From Clostridiales bacterium (GTDB lineage: Bacteria > Bacillota > Clostridia > Christensenellales > Aristaeellaceae), in contig JALFHA010000219.1 in the NCBI GenBank assembly GCA_022776785.1, positions 1 through 5,170 of the forward strand: a stretch of DNA of 5,170 nt, in the 5' to 3' direction. Below the pieces are notes generated by a model. That model did not search any database, was not told where the DNA came from, and saw only the letters and a program-made list of their open reading frames with translations. The translations under genes and the position numbers were made by a program. Positions 1-5,170 of this stretch are shown piece after piece (the stretch's first letter is position 1; each line of letters starts with the position of its first letter).

Positions 1-1479
1 CTGCTGGGCTACGGCTATGCCGCGCCGCAGTTCTATCCCGAGCTGTTCCTATATATCCCGGCGGCGCTGCGCCTGCTCGGCGTGTCGCTGACGGTCAGCG
101 TGCTCATCTTTGAGGTGCTCATCAATCTGGCGGCGGCTGCCGTCGCCTATTTAAGCGCGCGACGTATCTTCCGGGATTCCACGGTCGCGCTGGGCGCGTC
201 CGTGCTCTACACGCTGTGCACCTACCGGCTGGCGAACCTCTACGTCCGCGCGACGCTGGGCGAAAGCCTGGCGATGATCTTCTTCCCGCTGCTCATCGCG
301 GCGATGGTCGAGGTGCTGCTGCGCGACGAGCGGCAGTGGCCGCTGCTCTCGCTGGCGATGACCGGCATCTTCATGAGCCATCTGCTCAGCACGATGTTCA
401 GCGTGCTCTTCTGCGCGCTGGCGTGCGTCTGCTGCCTGCCGCGTCTTGTGCGCGAGCCCCGGCGCATCCTCGCCATCCTCAAGGCGGCGGGCGTGATGGT
501 GCTGTGCTCGGCGTGGTTCCTCGTGCCGTTCCTCGATTACGCGCGCGCGGGCATCAGCACGAGCGTGGTGATCGAGTCGGCGGAGCATGTGCTCACCCCC
601 GGCTCGTATCTGGTCGCCTTCTCCGGGCTGGAGCCGACGCTCCCGGCGGAGCTGGAGGATTACGCCTACTCCATCGGCACGGTGCCCGGGCTGGCGCTGC
701 TGCTGGGCTGCGCGGCGCTGCTGGCGCGCCGCTATGCGCATGGCCGCGGCGAGTTGCGGGACCGGCTAGCGCTGGCGCTGGCCGCGCTGGGCGCGCTGGC
801 GCTGCTGGCCGCGACGGACGCCTTCCCGTGGGAGACGCTCTGCCGGATGCGCGCGCCGATTTCCACCTTCTTCATGCAGATTCAGTTCCCGTGGCGGCTG
901 GTGAGCGTGGCCGTGCCGATGCTCTCCCTGGCGGCGGCGTGGGGCTATCTGCGCGAGAATGCCCGGCGCACGGCGGGCATGGCGGTCATCGTGGTGCTCA
1001 GCACCGTGCTGGGCGGCTATACGATGCAGCATTTCGTCATGCAGGAGCCCATGCTCACGCCGGAGGATTACTGCGATACGCGTATCATTCAGTATGAGTA
1101 CACCTATCCGGGCACGGAGAAGAGCGCGCTGGAGCCGGGCTATGCATTCAACGGCTCGCACCAGCTCGAGCTGAGGGATTTGGAAAAGCAGGGCTCGCGC
1201 CTCTCCTGCACCATCGACAACCCCGGCGAGGGCGCGTATATCGAGCTGTCCCTGCTCTATTACCCCTACTACCGCGCGAAGCTGAATGGGCAGGAATGCC
1301 GCGTCGTGCGCGGGACGAACAACGTGCTGCGCATCTTCTGCCCGGCCAACGCGGACAGCGCGCGGCTGACGGTGTGGTTTGATCCACCGCTGCTGTGGCG
1401 GCTTGCGCAGGGCGCGTCGCTGGCGGGGCTTGTGCTGCTGCTCGCCGCGCTTGCGCGGCGCGGGAGGCGGCGCGCATGA
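1..1479 (+). CDS. Polytopic membrane protein, YfhO / PTPS-related (GT-C-like) superfamily, 5'-truncated by the window
   Basis: The reading frame is open from base 1 to the TGA at 1477-1479, giving 492 residues; the true start is off the left edge. The first codons read like the family (GYAAPQFYPEL, a short loop before a hydrophobic helix). About ten hydrophobic segments follow, at roughly residues 29-51, 59-77, 88-106, 115-146 (perhaps two), 156-177, 225-243, 256-271, 297-317, 324-342 and a last one at 464-485. Hallmarks are the loop YRLANLYVRATLGESLA (75-91) and QFPWR at 295-299. Residues about 347-462 form a soluble, probably extracytoplasmic beta-rich domain (YYPYYRAKLNG), as in YfhO-like proteins. 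The family is thought to have a GT-C glycosyltransferase-like membrane fold and act on envelope glycans; its pterin-synthase name is historical and no such activity is visible. Catalytic residues expected in the first external loop would lie off the window. The stop overlaps the start of the downstream helicase gene. Coding status is very sure; substrate and reaction are unknown. Confidence 0.8.
   Translation: MLGYGYAAPQFYPELFLYIPAALRLLGVSLTVSVLIFEVLINLAAAAVAYLSARRIFRDSTVALGASVLYTLCTYRLANLYVRATLGESLAMIFFPLLIAAMVEVLLRDERQWPLLSLAMTGIFMSHLLSTMFSVLFCALACVCCLPRLVREPRRILAILKAAGVMVLCSAWFLVPFLDYARAGISTSVVIESAEHVLTPGSYLVAFSGLEPTLPAELEDYAYSIGTVPGLALLLGCAALLARRYAHGRGELRDRLALALAALGALALLAATDAFPWETLCRMRAPISTFFMQIQFPWRLVSVAVPMLSLAAAWGYLRENARRTAGMAVIVVLSTVLGGYTMQHFVMQEPMLTPEDYCDTRIIQYEYTYPGTEKSALEPGYAFNGSHQLELRDLEKQGSRLSCTIDNPGEGAYIELSLLYYPYYRAKLNGQECRVVRGTNNVLRIFCPANADSARLTVWFDPPLLWRLAQGASLAGLVLLLAALARRGRRRA
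1462..1467 (+). promoter_or_regulatory. Shine-Dalgarno site of the helicase gene, inside the preceding gene
   Basis: GGGAGG lies 8 bases before the ATG at 1476, within the last codons of the membrane protein gene. With the ATGA stop/start overlap at 1476-1479 it fixes the helicase start and suggests translational coupling. In-frame codons upstream of 1476 would be buried in the previous gene and have no comparable site. Confidence 0.75.
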
Positions 1480-3776
1480 GCGGCAAAGAAACCGTCCGCG
1501 TGAGCGTGCGCGCTGTCGTGGAGACGACGCTGCACGAGAGCGACCTTTCCCCGGCGGCGCTTTCCGCCCGGAGGATGTGCGAGGGCGCGGCGGCGCACAG
1601 GCTGCGCCAGAGCGAGGGCGCGAGAACCGAGCGGGCATACCGTGCCGAGACAGCGCTTTCCGCCGACTATGAGGGCGAGACGCTGACGCTGCGCGTCACG
1701 GGGCGCGCGGACGCGCTGCTTGAGCGCGAGGACGGCATGGCCGTCGTCGAGGAGATCAAGCTCGGCGAGGCGGACAGCCCGCTGCACGAGGCGCACCGCG
1801 CGCAGGCCGCGATGTACGGGCACATGCTCTGCGCGCGGGACGGGCTTGACGCCGTCTGCCTGCGCGTGCTCTATGTGGACGCAGAGGGCGGCGCGCTGGC
1901 CTGCTATGAGCGGGAATACGCGGCTGAGGCGCTGCGCGCGGAGTTTGACGCGCTGTGCGCGCCCTGCGCCGCGTGGGAGGAAAGGATACTGCTGCGGCAG
2001 CGCGCGCGGGATGAATCGCTTGCGGCGCTGCCGTTTCCCTTTGCGGCGTATCGTGAGGGGCAGCGGCGCTTTGCCGGGAGCGTATACGTTGCCGTGCGCG
2101 ACAGAAGGCGGCTGTTCGCGCAGGCGCCGACGGGCATCGGCAAGACGATGGCGGCGCTGTATCCCGCGCTGCGCGCGGCGGGCGAGGGGCTTTGCGCGCG
2201 CGTGCTCTTTCTGACGGCGAGGACGACCGGGCGAAGGAGCGCGATGGATGCGCTTGCGCGTCTGGGCGAGGCGGGCGCGCGGCTGCTCTGCGTGGAGATT
2301 GCGGCGAAGGACAGGGTGTGCGTGCTGGAGCGGCGCGACTGCCGCCCGGAGGTCTGCCCGCGGGCGAGGGGCTTCTACGACAGGCTGCCCGCGGCGCTTG
2401 AGGAGGCGCTTGAGCGCGCGGTGGAGCCGGGCGGCGCGCGCTATACCACGCAGCAGGCGGCGGCGCTGGCAGAGAAGCACGCGCTGTGCCCGTTCGAGCT
2501 GACGCTTGCGCTGGCCATGCTGGCGGATGCGGTGGTTGGCGACGTCAACTATGTGTACGATCCCTTTGTGGCGATTGAGGGGCTTGCGCCGGGCGCGGCG
2601 CTGCTCGTTGACGAGGCACATCAGCTTTCCGGGCGCGTGCGGGACGCCTATTCCGCCGTCGCCGACGCGCAGGCGCTGGCGCAGCTGCGCCGCAGCGAGG
2701 GGAAGGAGAACGGACGTAAAACGCCGCTCTATCGCGCGCTGACGCGGGCGCTTTCCGCACTGGGCGACGCGGCGCTTGAGCCGGAGTTCGCGTCCGGGCG
2801 GATGAAGGAGCCGCCCGCGGCGCTGGACGGCGCGCTGGAGGCCGTGCGGGACGCCGCGGCGGAGAGCCTGTCGCAGGGGCGCGGCGGCGCGGCGGTCGAC
2901 GCGCTTTCGCTCGCGGCGGCGTGGGGGCTGGCGCGCGGCAGGCTCGACGAGCGCTATGCCGTGCTCACGCAGGGCGAGGGGAAGTGCGCGCGCGTGGAGC
3001 TTCTGTGCCTGTGCGCCGCGCCGGAGATCCTCGCCGCCTCGCGCCGCACGCGGGGGACGGTCTACTTTTCCGCGACGCTGGCGCCGTTTGACGCGGCGGC
3101 GGAGATGCTCGGCAGCCGGGAGGGCGACATGTGCCTGTCGCTGCCCTCGCCGTTTGACCCCGCGCGTCTTCAGGCGCGCATCGCGCCCATCGACGTGCGC
3201 TACGCCCAGCGGGAGCAAAACGCCCCGGCAGTCGCGCAGGCGATTGCGGAGCACCTGCGCGCGCATCCGGGGAACGCGCTGATTTTCTTTCCGTCCTACA
3301 GGTATATGGAGACGGTCATGGGCCTTCTGGAGGAATGGGAGCTGCCCGGCACGGCGCTGCTGCGCGAGCAGCGCGGCATGGGCGAGGAGGAGCGGCGCGC
3401 GCTGCTTGCAGCCTTTGAGCCGGGGACGGGCGCGCGCGCGGCGGTGGCCGCCGTGCTGGGCGGGGCGCTTGCCGAGGGCATCGACCTGCCGGGCGAGCGG
3501 CTGCAAAACGTGATCGTCGTCTCCACCGGCGCGCCGCAGCCGGATGCGCGCGTGCAGGCGATGCGCTCTTACTTTGACGGCATGGATAAGGACGGCTTCT
3601 TCCTGTGCATGACGTGGCCGGGCATGGTGCGCGTGGTGCAGGCGGCGGGGCGGCTCATCCGCACGCACGAGGACACCGGCGCGCTGCTGCTCATCGACAG
3701 CCGCTATGCGCAGCGGCGCATCCGCGCGCTGCTCGAGGGCACGCTCATCGGCGACGCGCTGCGCGCGTCCTTTTGA
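1476..3776 (+). CDS. PD-(D/E)XK nuclease / XPD-DinG-type Fe-S helicase fusion, superfamily 2 ATP-dependent DNA helicase
   Basis: A complete 766-residue protein starting at ATG 1476. Residues about 1-170 form a RecB-like nuclease domain: H41 in EGAAAH, D79 in GRAD, E93 and K95 in EEIK, and the QxxxY motif Q110-Y114 with H107 just before it. The helicase follows: a Q-motif-like YREGQ (192-196), Walker A APTGIGKT (217-224), four cysteines placed like an XPD/DinG 4Fe-4S site (C282, C289, C294, C338), DEAH (379-382), motif III-like SATL (532-535), NALIFFPSYRY (600-610), EGIDLPGER (667-675) and motif VI QAAGRLIR (722-729). XPD/DinG relatives unwind DNA 5' to 3' and act on repair or replication intermediates; the nuclease could trim the unwound strand. 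This architecture fits a clostridial family I recall of about 770-800 residues, so the gene looks full length. It differs from Bacillus/Staphylococcus DinG, which carries a DnaQ-like exonuclease instead. It overlaps the upstream gene by 4 bases and has no promoter of its own visible. Family assignment is sure; the cellular role is inferred. Confidence 0.93.
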   Translation: MSGKETVRVSVRAVVETTLHESDLSPAALSARRMCEGAAAHRLRQSEGARTERAYRAETALSADYEGETLTLRVTGRADALLEREDGMAVVEEIKLGEADSPLHEAHRAQAAMYGHMLCARDGLDAVCLRVLYVDAEGGALACYEREYAAEALRAEFDALCAPCAAWEERILLRQRARDESLAALPFPFAAYREGQRRFAGSVYVAVRDRRRLFAQAPTGIGKTMAALYPALRAAGEGLCARVLFLTARTTGRRSAMDALARLGEAGARLLCVEIAAKDRVCVLERRDCRPEVCPRARGFYDRLPAALEEALERAVEPGGARYTTQQAAALAEKHALCPFELTLALAMLADAVVGDVNYVYDPFVAIEGLAPGAALLVDEAHQLSGRVRDAYSAVADAQALAQLRRSEGKENGRKTPLYRALTRALSALGDAALEPEFASGRMKEPPAALDGALEAVRDAAAESLSQGRGGAAVDALSLAAAWGLARGRLDERYAVLTQGEGKCARVELLCLCAAPEILAASRRTRGTVYFSATLAPFDAAAEMLGSREGDMCLSLPSPFDPARLQARIAPIDVRYAQREQNAPAVAQAIAEHLRAHPGNALIFFPSYRYMETVMGLLEEWELPGTALLREQRGMGEEERRALLAAFEPGTGARAAVAAVLGGALAEGIDLPGERLQNVIVVSTGAPQPDARVQAMRSYFDGMDKDGFFLCMTWPGMVRVVQAAGRLIRTHEDTGALLLIDSRYAQRRIRALLEGTLIGDALRASF

Positions 3777-3796
3777 TACTGATCTCTGTTAAAAAG

Positions 3797-3905
3797 ATAG
3801 GATAACAGGCGCGAAGCGAAGAAGGGTCAAGGGATGAAATCCCTTGCGGGGTTTGGGGCCGCGCCCCAAGCGGGTTTCCTGGGTCGGCAGCCCAACGTAT
3901 CCTAT
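3797..3905. repeat. Composite inverted-repeat element: outer 8-bp arms enclosing three hairpins
   Basis: ATAGGATA at 3797-3804 and its exact complement TATCCTAT at 3898-3905 bracket three consecutive hairpins: CAAGGGAT/ATCCCTTG (3828-3835 with 3839-3846, 3-base loop), TTGGGGC/GCCCCAA (3853-3859 with 3863-3869, 3-base loop, extendable by T-G and G-C pairs) and TGGGT/GCCCA (3880-3884 with 3890-3894, including one G-T pair). As RNA this would fold into a multi-branched structure closed by the outer stem. It has no convincing coding frame. Its build and wording resemble dispersed palindromic repeats of clostridial genomes, but I cannot count copies. A small MITE-like element is possible; I see no clear target-site duplication. 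It begins 20 bases after the helicase stop and could stabilise or end that transcript, although none of the hairpins is followed by a good T-run. Confidence 0.6.
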
Positions 3906-4059
3906 TGGTAAAGCATTTTTGCAAAGTAGTCAGGGAGCGAAGCGAGGCCTGACGGTGAATTTAGGATGAACCAACGGGGATACCGGAAGCAATGTTTTTA
4001 TCGAAGAACAGTATGACAGGGAGCATAAGCGGCCGGTGAGAGCAGCAGCATCAAAAGAA
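3906..4059. other. Low-GC, gene-free spacer between convergent genes
   Basis: Counted over 3901-4020, G+C is 55 of 120 (about 46%), far below the flanking genes. Apart from the hairpin at 3929-3953 I see no RNA gene and no gene with a credible start and ribosome-binding site. One plus frame stays open from 3970 onward and reads with a protein-like texture (VFIEEQYDREHKRP near its start), but it has no start codon with a ribosome-binding site and runs into the terminator and the antisense of the telA-like gene. A 16-codon ATG frame at 3966-4016 is also unconvincing. The segment may be part of the same mobile or dispersed repeat as 3797-3905, or a decayed insert. Confidence 0.45.
3929..3953. 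repeat. Hairpin GTCAGG/CCTGAC with a GCGAAGCGA loop motif
   Basis: GTCAGG (3929-3934) pairs exactly with CCTGAC (3948-3953) around a 13-base loop. The loop contains GCGAAGCGA (3937-3945), which also occurs at 3811-3819 inside the composite repeat, in both cases shortly after CAGG. This shared module suggests the two structured parts belong to one repeat family. No T-run follows on either strand, so it is not a typical intrinsic terminator. Confidence 0.5.
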
Positions 4060-4085
4060 TTCCCCGCTCCGGGCGGAGCGGGGAA
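4051..4085 (-). terminator. Rho-independent terminator of the telA-like gene, possibly bidirectional
   Basis: TTCCCCGCTCC (4060-4070) and GGAGCGGGGAA (4075-4085) form a perfect 11-bp stem with a GGGC loop. Read on the minus strand, the stem comes 9 bases after the telA-like stop codon and runs into a T-rich tail (TTCTTTTGA, 4051-4059), the expected form of an intrinsic terminator. On the plus strand a run of five T lies at 4092-4096, 6 bases after the stem, so it may also stop read-through from the helicase operon, less efficiently. Confidence 0.85.
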
Positions 4086-4094
4086 AGCGTGTTT

Positions 4095-5170
4095 TTACTG
4101 CTTGTTGATCTCGAGCACCTTGTCGCGCAGCTCCTTCTCGAGCCTGCCCAGCTCGATGGAGGCCTCGGCGCGCTTCTGCGCGCCCTCGCGCTGAATCTTC
4201 TGCACCTCGGTGAGGGTGTCGATGAGGGCGGTGTTGGCTACGCGGATGGTCTCCATGTCGATGACGCCGCGCTCGGCCTCCTTGGCCGTCTCGATGGTGC
4301 CGGTCTTCAGGCGCTCCGCGTTGGAGCGCAGCAGCTCGTTGGTCATGTCGGTCACGGCCTTCTGCGCCTTGAGCGCGCTCTCGGCGTGCTGCATCCCAAG
4401 CGCGATGACCATCTGGCTCTTCCAGAGCGGGATGGTGTTGACGATGGTGGACTGGATGCGCTCGGCGAGCACGTTGTCGTTCTGCTGCATCAGGCGGATC
4501 TGCGGGCCCATCTGCACGGAAACCATGCGCGTGAGCTTGAGGTCGTGGATGCGCTTCTCAAACCGCTCGATGAGCTGCGCAAAGTCGTTGGCGACCTGCG
4601 CGTCGGCGGGGTCGGCGGTCTCCTGCGCCTTGGCCAGCAGCGGCGGCAGCTCCTCCTCGCGCAGGCGGCGCAGCTTGAGCTCGCCCGCGATGATGTAGAG
4701 CGTCAGCTCGTGGTAGTACTGCTCGTTCTGCGCGTAGAGCTCGTCGAGCATCTTCGCGTCAGAGATGAGCTGCTTCTGGTTCGCGGAGAGGGAGGCGATG
4801 ATCTCCGTGACGTTCTCCTCCACCTTGTCAAACTTCGCCTTGAGCTGGGTGACGGAGTTGCCCGCCTTCTTGAACAGCCCGAACAGGCCGCCCTTCTTGC
4901 CCTCGTCCACGTCGAAGCCCTTGAGCTCGGCGACGAGGTTGGTCAGCATGTCGGAAATGGCGCCGGTGTCCTTGGTCTTCACGTCCTCGAGGATCTTGTC
5001 GGAGAACTGGGAGATCTTCATCTGCGCGGCGTTGCCGTACTTGAGCACGGTTTCGCTGTCGCTGATGTCGATGCGCTCGACAAAGGCGAGCACAGCAGAC
5101 TTCTCCTGCTCGGAGAGGTTGTCGAAGTTGAGGGAATCATCCTCGGCGGCGACGGGCTCGGGCTTCTCCT
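4095..5170 (-). CDS. TelA-family protein ('toxic anion resistance protein'), 5'-truncated by the window
   Basis: The frame is open from the right edge to the TAA at 4095-4097, giving 357 residues; the real start lies beyond 5170. A GTG at 5091-5093 is not the start, because family-like sequence (DDSLNFDNLSEQEKSAV) continues upstream. The protein is almost entirely helical, hydrophilic and without membrane segments, so cytoplasmic. Family features, numbered from the window edge, are YGNAAQMKISQFSDKIL (44-60), a Gly-rich linker KKGGLFGLFKK (91-101), the most conserved block LTRMVSVQMGPQIR through NTIPLWKSQMVIAL (212-257), TNELLRSNAERLKTGTIETA (276-295) and RGVIDMETIR (300-309), then a charged coiled-coil-like C-terminus. 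TelA relatives such as Bacillus subtilis YceH (363 residues) are linked to tellurite and cell-envelope stress resistance; the molecular mechanism is not settled. Judged against such lengths, only a short N-terminal part is missing. No TerC/TerD-type gene is visible in this window; any partners would be to the right. Codons end mostly in C or G (CTC, ATC, AAG, GAG). It converges on the helicase operon. Confidence 0.93.
   Translation of the reverse strand, partial: EKPEPVAAEDDSLNFDNLSEQEKSAVLAFVERIDISDSETVLKYGNAAQMKISQFSDKILEDVKTKDTGAISDMLTNLVAELKGFDVDEGKKGGLFGLFKKAGNSVTQLKAKFDKVEENVTEIIASLSANQKQLISDAKMLDELYAQNEQYYHELTLYIIAGELKLRRLREEELPPLLAKAQETADPADAQVANDFAQLIERFEKRIHDLKLTRMVSVQMGPQIRLMQQNDNVLAERIQSTIVNTIPLWKSQMVIALGMQHAESALKAQKAVTDMTNELLRSNAERLKTGTIETAKEAERGVIDMETIRVANTALIDTLTEVQKIQREGAQKRAEASIELGRLEKELRDKVLEINKQ

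Noticed and set aside
82..84. GTG at 82 as the start of the membrane protein
   Set aside because: The frame is open to base 1 and the upstream codons match the family's pre-helix loop, so the gene continues off the left edge.
1395..1475. In-frame extension of the helicase upstream of ATG 1476
   Set aside because: It would lie inside the last helix of the membrane protein gene, lacks a ribosome-binding site as good as GGGAGG at 1462-1467, and adds no family-like sequence.
151..1638. Several antisense and out-of-frame open frames over the membrane protein gene and the start of the helicase gene
   Set aside because: They have Arg- and Ala-rich low-complexity translations and overlap the clearly membrane-spanning or motif-bearing frame, so they are shadow frames.
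1578..1967. Cas4/AddB-type second Fe-S cluster in the nuclease domain (C35 plus C161-x2-C164)
   Set aside because: A fourth ligand at the expected spacing after C164 is missing, and clostridial relatives as I recall them lack these cysteines, so this is probably chance in a Cys-containing protein.
1269..3668. Long antisense open frame opposite the helicase gene (about 800 codons, minus strand)
   Set aside because: It is a by-product of G+C-rich codon bias. Its translation is Arg/Ala/His/Gln-rich with no motifs, and it lies opposite a gene with complete helicase and nuclease signatures.
3828..3894. Intrinsic terminator of the helicase operon formed by the hairpins in the composite repeat
   Set aside because: None of the stems is followed by a run of T on the plus strand. 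A Rho-dependent end or the 4060-4085 hairpin is as likely.
3966..4016. 16-codon ATG frame in the convergent spacer
   Set aside because: It is very short, the AGG directly abuts the ATG so it cannot serve as a ribosome-binding site, and it has no recognisable features.
4210..4698. Plus-strand open frame opposite the telA-like gene
   Set aside because: It is antisense to the most conserved TelA block, with a Ser/Arg-rich translation and no motifs.
1..5170. CRISPR array, tRNA or rRNA genes, prophage or conjugative genes
   Set aside because: I saw no regularly spaced repeats, cloverleaf or rRNA-like sequence, or integrase or transposase motifs on either strand.

Overview
The window comes from a high-GC bacterium. 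The two plus-strand genes look roughly 70% G+C by eye, with heavy use of GCG, CTG and CGC codons. The gene content points to a high-GC member of the Clostridia (Bacillota): a nuclease-helicase fusion of the type I know from clostridial genomes, a TelA-family protein, and a multi-spanning membrane protein with a QFPWR motif. This placement is inferred from protein resemblance; no rRNA or other marker gene is present.

Layout. Bases 1-1479 (+) are the 3' part of a large polytopic membrane protein of the YfhO / '6-pyruvoyl-tetrahydropterin synthase-related' superfamily, whose N-terminus lies off the left edge. Its stop codon overlaps the start of the next gene (ATGA, 1476-1479). That gene, 1476-3776 (+), is complete and encodes a 766-residue protein with an N-terminal RecB-like PD-(D/E)XK nuclease domain and an XPD/DinG-type superfamily 2 helicase with four candidate Fe-S cysteines. 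Bases 3777-4094 are a gene-free convergent spacer. It is clearly richer in A+T than its surroundings and holds a 109-bp composite inverted-repeat element, a further hairpin that shares a short motif with that element, and a strong terminator hairpin. From 4095 to the right edge, on the minus strand, lies most of a TelA-family ('toxic anion resistance') gene whose first codons are off the window.

How the parts relate. The membrane protein and the helicase are very probably co-transcribed and translationally coupled, but nothing in their sequences shows that they work on one pathway: one is an envelope protein and the other a DNA-processing enzyme. The telA-like gene is a separate, converging unit with its promoter off the right edge. 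I do not see a clearly new biological system here. The items most worth a second look are the nuclease-helicase fusion and the structured, compositionally foreign spacer.
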